Origin: Burkholderia cepacia GG4
GTDB taxonomy: Bacteria; Pseudomonadota; Gammaproteobacteria; Burkholderiales; Burkholderiaceae
Length of the DNA stretch: 64,000 nt
Assembly (NCBI RefSeq): GCF_000292915.1
Contig: NC_018514.1
Span: forward strand, 558,001-622,000
Direction: 5' to 3'
Shown here piece after piece: positions 25,039-34,057 of the stretch. The first letter of the stretch is position 1; each line of letters starts with the position of its first letter. The notes under the pieces were generated by a model. That model ran no database searches. It saw nothing but the letters and a program-made list of their open reading frames with translations, and was not told the DNA's origin. Made by a program: the position numbers and the translations under genes.

Positions 25039-26367
25039 ATGAACAAACGAATGTCTGCGGCAGTCTGGATCCTGCTCGCGATGGCGGCCGGCATCCTGAT
25101 CGGCTACCTGATCTACACGCAGTTTCCGGACAAGCAGTCGGCCACCGAGATCGCCGGCTACATCTCGCTCGTGTCCGACGTATTCCTGCGGCTGATCAAG
25201 ATGGTGATCGGGCCGCTGGTGTTCTCGACGCTCGTCGTCGGCATTGCGCACATGGGCGACGCATCGTCGGTCGGGCGCGTGTTCGTGAAGGCGTTCGGCT
25301 GGTTCGTCACCGCGTCGCTGATCTCGCTGCTGCTCGGGCTGCTGATGGCGAACCTGCTGCGCCCCGGCGAGAACCTCGGCCTGCCGTTGCCGGACATCGG
25401 CGCATCCGCGCATCTCGCGACTTCCAAGTTCACGCTGAAGGATTTCGTCAGCCACATGGTGCCGAAGTCGATCGCCGAAGCGATGGCGAACAACGAGATC
25501 CTGCAGATCGTGGTGTTCTCGATGTTCTTCGGCGTCGCGCTGTCGGCGCTCGGCGAGCGCGGCAAGATCCTCGTCGCCGCGATCGACCAGCTGGCGCACG
25601 TGATGCTGAAGATCACCGGCTACGTGATGAAGCTCGCGCCGCTCGCGGTGCTGGCGGCGATGGCGTCGACCGTCGCGATCAACGGGCTGTCGATCCTGCT
25701 GAAGTTCGCGGTGTTCATGGGCGACTTCTACGTGAGCCTGTTCCTGCTGTGGAGCACGCTCGTGATCGCCGGCCTGCTGTTCCTCGGCCGACGCGTGTTC
25801 AAGCTGCTCGTGCTGATCAAGGAAGCGTTCATGCTGTCGTTCGCGACCGCGAGCTCCGAAGCCGCGTACCCGAAGATCCTCGACGCGCTCGACCGGTTCG
25901 GCGTGCGGCGCAAGATCTCGAGCTTCGTGATGCCGATGGGCTATTCGTTCAACCTCGACGGCTCGATGATGTACTGCACGTTCGCGTCGCTGTTCATCGC
26001 GCAGGCGTACAACATCCACTTGTCGCTCGGCACGCAGATCACGATGCTGCTGGTCCTGATGCTGACGTCGAAGGGGATGGCCGGCGTGCCGCGTGCATCG
26101 CTCGTCGTCATCGCGGCGACGCTGCACCAGTTCGACATCCCGGAAGCGGGGTTGCTGCTGATTCTCGGCGTCGACACGTTCCTCGACATGGGGCGCTCGG
26201 CCACCAATGCGGTGGGCAACTCGATCGCCAGCGCGGTGGTCGCGAAGTGGGAGGGCGAGCTGATGTCGGAGTCCGAGGCCGCAGCGCATGCCGCGCATCT
26301 CGACGCCGAACTGGAACGGCAGAACAACGATCCGGCCTATGGCGCCGGTCAGGCGACGTCCGCTTAA
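25039..26367 (+). CDS. Dicarboxylate/glutamate:cation symporter (DAACS family)
   Basis: 442 residues. DAACS motifs are clear: 'LIKMVIGPLVFSTLVVGIAHMGD', serine-rich loop 'LSFATASSEAAYPKIL', 'PMGYSFNLDGSMMY' and 'DTFLDMGRSATNAVGNSIASAVVAKW'. The family imports glutamate, aspartate or C4-dicarboxylates with H+ or Na+. It follows ggt by 219 nt on the same strand, a sensible partner for a periplasmic enzyme that liberates glutamate. Its stop shares bases with the stop of the convergent DUF3331 gene. Confidence 0.93.
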   Translation: MNKRMSAAVWILLAMAAGILIGYLIYTQFPDKQSATEIAGYISLVSDVFLRLIKMVIGPLVFSTLVVGIAHMGDASSVGRVFVKAFGWFVTASLISLLLGLLMANLLRPGENLGLPLPDIGASAHLATSKFTLKDFVSHMVPKSIAEAMANNEILQIVVFSMFFGVALSALGERGKILVAAIDQLAHVMLKITGYVMKLAPLAVLAAMASTVAINGLSILLKFAVFMGDFYVSLFLLWSTLVIAGLLFLGRRVFKLLVLIKEAFMLSFATASSEAAYPKILDALDRFGVRRKISSFVMPMGYSFNLDGSMMYCTFASLFIAQAYNIHLSLGTQITMLLVLMLTSKGMAGVPRASLVVIAATLHQFDIPEAGLLLILGVDTFLDMGRSATNAVGNSIASAVVAKWEGELMSESEAAAHAAHLDAELERQNNDPAYGAGQATSA

Positions 26368-26753
26368 GCGACGCACGCCGCGTCGATGCACGCCGCCAGC
26401 ACCATCGCGGCGGCGTTGCCCGGCGCCGAGCCGAGCAATTGCGGTGCATAGACGCTGTCGCCGGCCGCGATCGGCCGCCCCGACAGCGCGCAGATGCCGC
26501 GCTTGCGCGTCGTGAACAGCCGCCACTTCTGGTAACCGTAGTGACCGGTGCACGCGTCGCACCACGAAATCATCACGGTGTCGGCCGTGGGCCGCTCGAG
26601 CACGCTGATCGTCGGCCGGCTCGTCGCGTCCCACGACGGCAAGCGGTCGCGCGTGATGGTGCGCCGGCGTGGCTCGCCCCATGATACGGATGGCATGTCG
26701 AAGCTGCCGATCGCGGCGACGGTCCTGAGCCAGGGGGCTGCACTGTCGTTCAT
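26364..26753 (-). CDS. DUF3331 domain-containing protein
   Basis: 129 residues from ATG 26753 (GAGGA 7 nt upstream). The conserved block is 'ISWCDACTGHYGYQKWRLFTT' followed by 'GICALSGRPIAAGDSVYAPQ', recognisable as DUF3331, a small family seen mostly in Burkholderiaceae. Cysteines and His in these blocks could bind a metal. Function unknown; no signal peptide. Its 3' end overlaps the convergent symporter gene by 4 nt (shared CTTAAG). Confidence 0.75.
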   Translation of the reverse strand: MNDSAAPWLRTVAAIGSFDMPSVSWGEPRRRTITRDRLPSWDATSRPTISVLERPTADTVMISWCDACTGHYGYQKWRLFTTRKRGICALSGRPIAAGDSVYAPQLLGSAPGNAAAMVLAACIDAACVA

Positions 26754-26797
26754 GTCTGCTTTCCTCGAAACGTTACGCAATGTCACGACGCGCGGCG

Positions 26798-28090
26798 TCA
26801 CGACAGGCGGATGCGCGGCTGCACGCAGCCATTGATCCGTTCGGCGATCCACAGCAGCGTCGCCTTGTAGAATCCGTGCAGCGCCTGCTGGTGCCGCCGG
26901 TACAGCATCAGGTGGCTGAATTGCGCGAACCGCCCCTGGATGAAGCCGCCGCGAAAGAACCCGAATTGCCCGAGCGTGCCGAACGCGTCGTAGTCGCTGA
27001 TCGACACGAGCGCGCCGAAATCGTGAAACGCGAACGGCGGCAACGGCTTGCCGTCGAGCCACGCGGGGAGGTGCTTCGCGAGATGCTCGGCCTGCTGGGT
27101 CGCCACCTGCGCGGTCGGCGGCAGCGGCCGTTCATGCCCGTCGGGCTGCAGGCTCGCGCAATCGCCGATCGCGAACACGTGCTCGTCGGCCGTGGCCTGC
27201 AGGGTGGGCCCCACCATGATCTGGTTCGCGCGGTTCGTATCGAGCCCGCCCAGCGCCTGCATGAAATCCGGTGCTTTCACGCCGGCCGCCCACACCATCA
27301 GATCCGCTTCGGCGAACGAACCGTCGCCATAGTGGAAGCCGTTCGCATCGGCCGACGTCACGCGCGTCGACGTCAGTACCTGAAAGCCGATCTGTTCGAG
27401 CCGCCGCTGCGCCGACGCGGAAATCTTCGGCGGAAACGCGGCGAGGATGCGCGGGCCGCTTTCGAGCAGCGTGAGCTGCAGCCGCTCGCGCACCGTCGCA
27501 TCGCCATATGCCTGCGCCACTTCCAGCAGCCGGCTCAGCTCCGCTGCCAGTTCCACGCCGGTCGCGCCCGCGCCGACGATCGCGACGCGGAACGGCTCGT
27601 CGCGCGCGATGCTGCGGAACACGCGCATGCGCAGCGCTTCGTTGAAGGTCTCGGCCTGCTGCTGGCTGTCGATGAAGTAGCAGTGCTCGCGCACGCCCGG
27701 CACGCCGAAATCGTTGGCCTGGCTGCCGAGCGCGAGGATCAGTACGTCGTATTCGAGTTCGCGCGCGTCGATCACCAGCTGGCCGTCCTGCGAGCGGATT
27801 GCGCCGAGCTGCACGCGCCGGCGTGCGCGATCGAGCCCCTTCAGTTCGCCGGGCTGGTACGTGTAGCCGTGATCGCGTGCATGGGCGAGGAAGATCACCT
27901 GCTGTTGCTGCACGTCGCGCGTGCCGGCCGCGATCGTGTGCAGCATGGGCTTCCACACATGGGTCGGACTGCGGTCGACGACGGTGATCCGGGCGCGCCC
28001 GGCGCGGCCGAGGTGTTCGCCGAGGCGGGTCGCGAGCTGCAATCCGGCGATCCCGCCGCCGACGATGACGATGCGAGTAGGGGTTGTCAT
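26798..28090 (-). CDS. ndh: Type II NADH:quinone oxidoreductase
   Basis: 430 residues, normal for Ndh-2. The FAD-binding Rossmann motif 'IVIVGGGIAGLQLATRLGEHLG' is at the N-terminus, the NADH-binding one 'VAIVGAGATGVELAAELSRLL' near residue 168, and 'HVFAIGDCASL' closes the FAD site near 315. The C-terminal 'LMLYRRHQQALHGFYKATLLWI' is the amphipathic membrane anchor. It oxidises NADH at the inner membrane without pumping protons. It is divergent from a TetR gene across a 148-nt region. Confidence 0.93.
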   Translation of the reverse strand: MTTPTRIVIVGGGIAGLQLATRLGEHLGRAGRARITVVDRSPTHVWKPMLHTIAAGTRDVQQQQVIFLAHARDHGYTYQPGELKGLDRARRRVQLGAIRSQDGQLVIDARELEYDVLILALGSQANDFGVPGVREHCYFIDSQQQAETFNEALRMRVFRSIARDEPFRVAIVGAGATGVELAAELSRLLEVAQAYGDATVRERLQLTLLESGPRILAAFPPKISASAQRRLEQIGFQVLTSTRVTSADANGFHYGDGSFAEADLMVWAAGVKAPDFMQALGGLDTNRANQIMVGPTLQATADEHVFAIGDCASLQPDGHERPLPPTAQVATQQAEHLAKHLPAWLDGKPLPPFAFHDFGALVSISDYDAFGTLGQFGFFRGGFIQGRFAQFSHLMLYRRHQQALHGFYKATLLWIAERINGCVQPRIRLS

Positions 28091-28097
28091 GGATAAA

Positions 28098-28111
28098 TCA
28101 TCATGTGATGA
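28098..28111. promoter_or_regulatory. Inverted repeat between ndh and tetR
   Basis: TCATC, ATGT, GATGA: a short dyad immediately upstream of the ndh start codon, in the AT-rich part of the divergent region. It is a candidate operator for the TetR protein at 28239; arms of 5 bp are short, so support is modest. Confidence 0.35.
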
Positions 28112-28238
28112 ATAAGGTATGATCCTAGCGCTTCCCGGCTTCGCGTGTCAACGGAGCGGGGCAGGCGGCCCGGTTGCGGCGACGCGAAACCGGGGCCCGA
28201 ACACGGGCATTCGAATCACTCAACGGGAGCAGGAAAAC

Positions 28239-28892
28239 GTGGCTGAAGTCACTGAGCGCGCGCCGGCGAAGCGGCGTACGCGCGGGCGGCCGCTGGCGGA
28301 CGCGTCCGTCGGTCCGGACGTGATATTGCGGGCCGCGCGCCGCACGTTCGCGAAGCGCGGCTACGATGCGACGAGCGTGCGCGAAGTCGCACGCGAGCTG
28401 GGTATCGACGCGGCGCTGATCGCCCATCATTTCGGCACGAAGGAAACGCTGTGGGTGGCCGTCGTCGAGCAGATCGCCGACCTCGCCGAGCCGCTGTTCG
28501 ACGCGCTGCGCACCCTGCGCACATCGTCATTGCCGCATCGCGAGCGCGTGCGGCGCGCGATCGAGCTGTGCGTCGATCACGAATTCGAGGAGCCGGACAT
28601 CGGCATGTTCTTCTCGACCGCGGCGACCGAGGAGGGCGGGCGGCTCGACCGGCTGCAGGAGCGGATCGTGCGCCCGTATCACGACGCGATGTTGCCGCTG
28701 CTGGCGGACGCGGTCGAGGCCGGCGTGATCCGCGCGGTCGATCCGAACGTGCTGTTCTTCATGATCGCGAGCGCCGTCGGCACGACGGTGTCGTACAGCC
28801 ACATGATGCTGGAGTTCACTTCGCTGCCTACGCGGCAGGACGCGTTCCGGCAGGCCGTACTCGACGTCGCGCTGAACATCCTGCACGTTTGA
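28239..28892 (+). CDS. TetR-family transcriptional regulator
   Basis: 217 residues if the GTG at 28239 (AGGA 6 nt upstream) is used. The TetR HTH reads 'VILRAARRTFAKRGYDATSVREVARELGIDAALIAHHFGTKETLW'. The C-terminal ligand domain resembles the 'FSTAATEEGGRLDRLQERIVRPYHDAML' type found with NADH-dehydrogenase or fatty-acid-linked regulators. The basic N-terminal arm 'AKRRTRGRP' probably contacts the minor groove. The divergent ndh is the obvious target. Confidence 0.9.
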   Translation: MAEVTERAPAKRRTRGRPLADASVGPDVILRAARRTFAKRGYDATSVREVARELGIDAALIAHHFGTKETLWVAVVEQIADLAEPLFDALRTLRTSSLPHRERVRRAIELCVDHEFEEPDIGMFFSTAATEEGGRLDRLQERIVRPYHDAMLPLLADAVEAGVIRAVDPNVLFFMIASAVGTTVSYSHMMLEFTSLPTRQDAFRQAVLDVALNILHV

Positions 28893-29099
28893 GCACAGCG
28901 CGCGGCGCGGAACCGGCCTGCGCGCACGCGTGATCGACCTGTCGCCGTGCAGTGCCCGGACGGTGATTGTTAGCAACCGTCAACATCAGGAAGACTGGCG
29001 ATCACGGGCGCGGCGATCGCGGTGATCGGCGACAGGCGGATCGGGTGACGCGGGAGGTCGGCATGGCATCGTGGATCGCGCCTGCCGCGCCCGCGTGTG

Positions 29100-29576
29100 T
29101 CAGTCGAGCTCGGGCGGCGCATCGCCGAGCCAGCGCCGCGCGCCGGGCCCGTTGCGGCTCGCGCGGTCCTCGGGATTGGTCAGCTTGCAGCGCTTCAGCG
29201 ACAGGCAGCCGCAGCCGATGCATTCGTCGAGATTGATGTAGAGCCGCTGCAGTTCCTCGATGCGGTTCGCGACGCGCTGTTTCCAGCCGCGCGACAGCCG
29301 CTGCCAGTCCTTGTTGGTCGGCGCGGTGTCTTCCGGCAGGCTCACCAGCTGCTCGGCGATCTCGTCGAGCGAATAGCCGATCCTCTGCGCGAACACGATG
29401 AACGCGATCAGCCGCAGCACCGCGCGCGAATAGTGGCGATGGCTCGAACCGTTGCGGTGCGACTTGATCAGCCCGCGCGTCTCGTAGAAGCGCAGCGTCG
29501 ATGCCGGTACGCCGCTGCGCGCGGCCACTTCGCGGATCGACATCAGCGGCCATTGCGGGATTTCGTCGATACCCAT
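29100..29576 (-). CDS. soxR: SoxR, redox-sensing MerR-family activator
   Basis: 158 residues from ATG 29576 (GGAGG 6 nt upstream). The MerR HTH reads 'MSIREVAARSGVPASTLRFYETRGLI', followed by the dimer helix and the SoxR-defining [2Fe-2S] ligands 'CIGCGCLSLKRC' (C-x2-C-x-C-x5-C). Cluster oxidation by redox-cycling compounds switches on the target promoter. It faces an RND efflux operon across an 79-nt gap holding a palindrome in a 19-bp spacer, so the pump is the likely target rather than soxS, which is absent as in other non-enteric bacteria. Confidence 0.95.
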   Translation of the reverse strand: MGIDEIPQWPLMSIREVAARSGVPASTLRFYETRGLIKSHRNGSSHRHYSRAVLRLIAFIVFAQRIGYSLDEIAEQLVSLPEDTAPTNKDWQRLSRGWKQRVANRIEELQRLYINLDECIGCGCLSLKRCKLTNPEDRASRNGPGARRWLGDAPPELD

Positions 29577-29594
29577 GACGCCCTCCGGGAAAGC

Positions 29595-29625
29595 TTGACT
29601 TGAAGTTAACTTCAACTTTTATGCT
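29595..29625 (+). promoter_or_regulatory. SoxR box in a 19-bp-spacer promoter
   Basis: -35 TTGACT (29595-29600) and -10 TATGCT (29620-29625) are 19 nt apart, the stretched spacing specific to MerR/SoxR-activated promoters. Centred in it is the perfect 16-bp palindrome TTGAAGTTAACTTCAA (29600-29615), close to the known SoxR operator core. It would drive the RND operon starting at 29656. Confidence 0.85.
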
Positions 29626-29655
29626 ACGCGGCAGTTTAACCCGTCGCGAGGCATC

Positions 29656-30870
29656 ATGCTCTCCTTATCCCTACGCAGGACCTCGCCTTTGGGCGCGGCC
29701 TGCGCACTGTTGCTGGCGTTGTCGGGCTGTCACGACGGCAAAGGCGAAACGTCGGCCCAGCCCCTTCCCGAAGTCGGCGTGACGACCGTCGCGCCGCGCA
29801 CGATCCGCCTCGCGGACGAATTCAACGGACGCGTCGAAGCGGTCGACGCGGTCGAGCTGCGGCCGCGCGTGAGCGGCTATCTGCAGCGCGTCGCGTACAA
29901 GGAGGGCGACCTCGTCGCGCAGGGCGCGATGCTGTTCGAGATCGATCCGCGCCCGTACCGGATCGCGCTCGAACGCGCGAACGCGCAGCAGCAACGGGCG
30001 CGTGCGGCCGCGAGCCTCGCGAACGTGCAGCTCAAGCGCGTGCAGACGCTGATCGATGCGCACGCAACGTCCCAGGAGGAACTCGACAATGCGCGCGCGA
30101 GCGCCGAGCAGGCGCGTGCCGACCTGCAGGCGGCCGATGCGGCCGTCGCCGACGCGAAGCTCAATCTCGGCTTCACCGAAGTGCGGGCGCCGATCGCGGG
30201 CCGCGTCGGCCGCGCGATCGCGACCGCCGGCAACCTCGCGCGCGCCGACGACACGCTGCTGACCACGGTCGTGTCGCAGGATCCCGTCTATGTGTACTTC
30301 GACTGCGACGAGCAGAGCTACCTGCGCTACAACGCGCGGCGCGCCGATCCGAAGCATCGCGCGATCGGCGCCGATCCGGTGCGCGTGGGCCTCGCGAACG
30401 AGACGGGCTTCCCGCACGCGGGCACCGTCGACTTCCTCGACAACCGGCTCGACCCGCAAACCGGCACGATCCGCGCACGCGTGCGGCTGTCGAACGCGGC
30501 GCATACGTTCACGCCGGGGCTCTATGCGCGCGTGCAGCTCGTGAGCGGCCGCGACCAGGACGCGCTGCTCGTCGACGACAAGGCGGTGCTCACCGACCAG
30601 GATCGCAAGTACGTGTACGTGATCGGCGCCGGCGACAAGGCGCTGCGTCGCGACGTGACGATCGGCCGTGCGCTGGAAGGCGAGCGGATCGTCGAGAAGG
30701 GGCTGCAGGCGGGCGATCGGGTGGTCGTCGACGGCGTGCAGCGGATCTACTATCCCGGCGCGCAGGTGAAACCGAAGGCACTGCCGGCACGCGCGGACGC
30801 GGGCGCCGGCGCCGACCCGGGCAGCGGCACGCAGTCGGTGGCCGACGCCGGCCCGCCGGCCGCGCATTAA
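29656..30870 (+). CDS. RND efflux periplasmic adaptor (membrane fusion lipoprotein)
   Basis: 404 residues. The signal ends in a lipobox 'LLALSGC' (Cys near residue 25), so it is a lipoprotein anchored to the inner membrane. The adaptor layout is visible: 'VEAVDAVELRPRVSGYLQRVAYKEGDLVAQGAMLFEIDP' lipoyl half, long alpha-hairpin (about 100-165), second lipoyl half 'LGFTEVRAPIAGRVGRAIATAGNL', then beta-barrel and membrane-proximal domains. The C-terminal tail is Ala/Gly-rich and disordered. First gene of the SoxR-linked RND operon; the pump gene follows after 13 nt. Confidence 0.94.
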   Translation: MLSLSLRRTSPLGAACALLLALSGCHDGKGETSAQPLPEVGVTTVAPRTIRLADEFNGRVEAVDAVELRPRVSGYLQRVAYKEGDLVAQGAMLFEIDPRPYRIALERANAQQQRARAAASLANVQLKRVQTLIDAHATSQEELDNARASAEQARADLQAADAAVADAKLNLGFTEVRAPIAGRVGRAIATAGNLARADDTLLTTVVSQDPVYVYFDCDEQSYLRYNARRADPKHRAIGADPVRVGLANETGFPHAGTVDFLDNRLDPQTGTIRARVRLSNAAHTFTPGLYARVQLVSGRDQDALLVDDKAVLTDQDRKYVYVIGAGDKALRRDVTIGRALEGERIVEKGLQAGDRVVVDGVQRIYYPGAQVKPKALPARADAGAGADPGSGTQSVADAGPPAAH

Positions 30871-30883
30871 CGGGAGACATGCG

Positions 30884-33800
30884 ATGGATTTCTCCCGATT
30901 CTTCATCGACCGGCCGATCTTCGCGGTCGTGCTGTCGATCGTCATCTTTGCGATCGGCCTGATTTCGATCCCGATGTTGCCGGCCGGCGAATACCCGGAA
31001 GTCGTGCCGCCGAGCGTCGTCGTGCGCGCGACGTACCCGGGCGCGAACCCGAAGGAAATCGCCGAATCGGTCGCCGAACCGCTGGAAGAGGCGATCAACG
31101 GGGTCGAAGGCATCATGTACATGAAGTCGGTTGCGGGGTCGGACGGCAGCCTGCAGGTCGTCGTCACGTTCCTGCAGGGCGTCGATCCCGACACGGCCGC
31201 CGTGCGCGTGCAGAACCGCGTGAGCCAGGCGTTGTCGCGCCTGCCCGACGAGGTGCGGCAGTACGGCGTGACCACGCAGAAGCAGTCGCCGACGCCGCTG
31301 ATGTACGTGAGCCTCTATTCGCCGGACAACAGCCGCGATTCCCTGTACCTGCGCAACTACCTGACGCTGCACGTGAAGGACGAGCTGTCCCGGCTCACCG
31401 GCATCGGCGACGTCGGCGTGTACGGCTCCGGCGACTACGCGATGCGGCTGTGGCTCGATCCGAACCGGCTCGCGTCGCGCGGGCTGACCGCAAGCGACGT
31501 GATCGCGGCCGTGCGCGAGCAGAACGTGCAGGTGTCGGCCGGCCAGCTCGGCGCGGAACCGTCGCCGAAGAAAAACGACTTCCTCGTGTCGATCAACGTG
31601 CGCGGCCGCCTGCGCACGGTGCAGGAATTCAGCGACATCGTGCTGCGCAACGGCGACGACGGCCAGGTCGTGAAGCTGTCCGACGTCGCGCGCATCGAGC
31701 TCGGCGCGGGCGACTACACGCTGCGCTCGTATTTCAACGACAAGCATTCGGCCGTGGTCGGCATCTTCCTGTCGCCGGGCGCGAACGCGCTCGACGTCGC
31801 GAAGGCCGTGTATGCGAAGCTCGACGAGCTGTCGAAGCGGTTCCCGCCCGGCGTCGCGTACCGCCCGGTGTGGGACCCGACGGTGTTCGTGCGCGAGTCG
31901 ATCCGCGCGGTGCAGCACACGCTGATCGAGGCCGTCGTGCTGGTCGTGCTCGTCGTGATCCTGTTCCTGCAGACCTGGCGCGCATCGATCATTCCGCTCG
32001 TCGCGGTGCCGGTATCGGTGGTCGGCACGTTCGCGTTTCTCCATCTGCTCGGCTATTCGATCAACACGCTGACGCTGTTCGGGCTCGTGCTCGCGATCGG
32101 GATCGTCGTCGACGATGCGATCGTGGTCGTCGAGAACGTCGAGCGCAACATCGCGCAGGGGTTGAGCCCGCGCGATGCCGCGCACCAGGCGATGCGCGAG
32201 GTGTCGGGGCCGATCGTCGCGATCGCGCTCGTGCTGTGCGCGGTGTTCGTGCCTATGGCGTTCATGTCGGGCGTCACGGGCCAGTTCTACCGGCAGTTCG
32301 CGGTGACGATCGCGATCTCGACGGTGATCTCCGCGATCAACTCGCTGACGCTGTCGCCCGCGCTGGCCGCGAAGCTGCTGCGCCCGCATGGCGCGCCGAA
32401 GGATGCGCTCACGCGCGCGCTCGATCGTGCATTCGGCTGGCTGTTCCATCCGTTCAACCGCTTCTTCGAGCGCAGTTCGGATCGTTATCACGGCGTCGTC
32501 GGTCGCACGCTGAAGCGGCGCGGCGTGGTGTTCGCGGTCTATGCGGCGCTGCTCGCGGCGACCGCGCTGCTGTTCAACGCGGTGCCGGGCGGCTTCATCC
32601 CCGTGCAGGACAAGCTGTACCTGTTCGCGGGCGCGAAGCTGCCGGAGGGTGCGTCGCTCGCACGTACCAGCGCGGTGACCGAGCAGATGACGAAGATCGC
32701 GCTCGGCACCGACGGCGTCGAGATGGTGCCGGCGTTCGCGGGGCTGAATGCGCTGCAGGGCGTGAACACGCCGAACATCACGAACTCGTACGTGATCCTG
32801 AAGCCGTTCGACCAGCGGCATCGCAGCGCCGCGCAGATCAATGCGGACCTGAACGCACGCTTTGCGGCGATCAATGGCGGCATTACCTACGCGCTGATGC
32901 CGCCGCCGATCCAGGGCCTCGGCAACGGTTCGGGCTATTCGCTGTACCTGGAGGATCGCGGCGGGCTCGGCTACGGCGAATTGCAGAAGGCGCTGACGAC
33001 GTTCCAGGGCGCGGTCGCGAAGACGTCGGGGATGAGCTATCCCGTCAGCTCGTACCAGGCGAACATTCCGCAGCTCGAGGTGAAGGTCGACCGGCTGAAG
33101 GCGAAGGCGCAGGGCGTCGCGTTGACCGACCTGTTCAATACGCTGCAGGTGTATCTCGGCTCGATGTACGTGAACGACTTCAACATCTTCGGCCGCGTGT
33201 ATCGCGTGATGGCGCAAGCGGATGCCGGCCACCGGCAGACGGCCGCCGACATCGCGAACCTGCGCACGCGCAACGCGAAGGGCGAGATGGTGCCGATCGG
33301 TTCGATGGTGACGGTGGAGCCTGCGTACGGGCCCGACCCGGTCGTTCGCTACAACGGCTATCCGGCCGCCGACCTGATCGGCGATGCCGATCCGAAGGCG
33401 ATGTCGTCGTCGCAGGCGATCGCGAAGCTCCAGCAGATCGCGAAGGAGGTGCTGCCGCCCGGCATCACGCTCGAATGGACCGACCTCAGCTACCAGCAGG
33501 TCACGCAGAGCAACGCGGCGATCGTCGTGTTCCCGCTCGCGGTGATGCTCGTGTTCCTCGTGCTCGCATCGCTGTACGAGAGCTGGACGCTGCCGCTCGC
33601 GGTGATCCTGATCGTACCCGTGTGCATGTGTGCGGCGCTGTTCGGCGTATGGCTGTCCGGCGGCGACAACAACGTGTTCGTGCAGGTCGGTCTCGTCGTG
33701 CTGATGGGGCTTGCGTGCAAGAACGCGATCCTGATCGTCGAATTTGCGCGCGAACTCGAAATCCAGGGCAAGGGCGTGATCGAAGCGGCGCTCGAAGCGT

Positions 33801-34057
33801 GCAAGCTGCGGCTGCGCCCGATCGTGATGACGTCGGTCGCGTTCATCGCGGGCTCGGTGCCGCTCCTGATCGGCAGCGGCGCAGGCAGCGAAGTGCGTGC
33901 CGCCACCGGCGTGACCGTGTTCGCGGGGATGCTCGGCGTCACCCTGTTCGGGCTGTTCCTGACACCCGTGTTCTATGTGGCGATCCGCAAGCTCGCGGGC
34001 GGCACGCCGGCCGTCTGGAGCGAACAGCACGGCACCCTCGAAGGAGAAAACCGATGA
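30884..34057 (+). CDS. RND multidrug efflux pump, HAE-1 (AcrB/MexB-like)
   Basis: 1057 residues, standard for HAE-1 pumps. It begins 'MDFSRFFIDRPIFAVVLSIVIFAIG'. Proton-relay residues are visible: the Asp-Asp pair in 'GIVVDDAIVVVENVERN' (TM4) and the Lys in 'MGLACKNAILIVEFAREL' (TM10). Two large periplasmic loops follow TM1 and TM7. It exports drugs or toxic metabolites through adaptor and outer-membrane channel. Overlaps the next gene by ATGA. The SoxR site upstream suggests that redox-active compounds such as phenazines or paraquat-like molecules induce it. Confidence 0.95.
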   Translation: MDFSRFFIDRPIFAVVLSIVIFAIGLISIPMLPAGEYPEVVPPSVVVRATYPGANPKEIAESVAEPLEEAINGVEGIMYMKSVAGSDGSLQVVVTFLQGVDPDTAAVRVQNRVSQALSRLPDEVRQYGVTTQKQSPTPLMYVSLYSPDNSRDSLYLRNYLTLHVKDELSRLTGIGDVGVYGSGDYAMRLWLDPNRLASRGLTASDVIAAVREQNVQVSAGQLGAEPSPKKNDFLVSINVRGRLRTVQEFSDIVLRNGDDGQVVKLSDVARIELGAGDYTLRSYFNDKHSAVVGIFLSPGANALDVAKAVYAKLDELSKRFPPGVAYRPVWDPTVFVRESIRAVQHTLIEAVVLVVLVVILFLQTWRASIIPLVAVPVSVVGTFAFLHLLGYSINTLTLFGLVLAIGIVVDDAIVVVENVERNIAQGLSPRDAAHQAMREVSGPIVAIALVLCAVFVPMAFMSGVTGQFYRQFAVTIAISTVISAINSLTLSPALAAKLLRPHGAPKDALTRALDRAFGWLFHPFNRFFERSSDRYHGVVGRTLKRRGVVFAVYAALLAATALLFNAVPGGFIPVQDKLYLFAGAKLPEGASLARTSAVTEQMTKIALGTDGVEMVPAFAGLNALQGVNTPNITNSYVILKPFDQRHRSAAQINADLNARFAAINGGITYALMPPPIQGLGNGSGYSLYLEDRGGLGYGELQKALTTFQGAVAKTSGMSYPVSSYQANIPQLEVKVDRLKAKAQGVALTDLFNTLQVYLGSMYVNDFNIFGRVYRVMAQADAGHRQTAADIANLRTRNAKGEMVPIGSMVTVEPAYGPDPVVRYNGYPAADLIGDADPKAMSSSQAIAKLQQIAKEVLPPGITLEWTDLSYQQVTQSNAAIVVFPLAVMLVFLVLASLYESWTLPLAVILIVPVCMCAALFGVWLSGGDNNVFVQVGLVVLMGLACKNAILIVEFARELEIQGKGVIEAALEACKLRLRPIVMTSVAFIAGSVPLLIGSGAGSEVRAATGVTVFAGMLGVTLFGLFLTPVFYVAIRKLAGGTPAVWSEQHGTLEGENR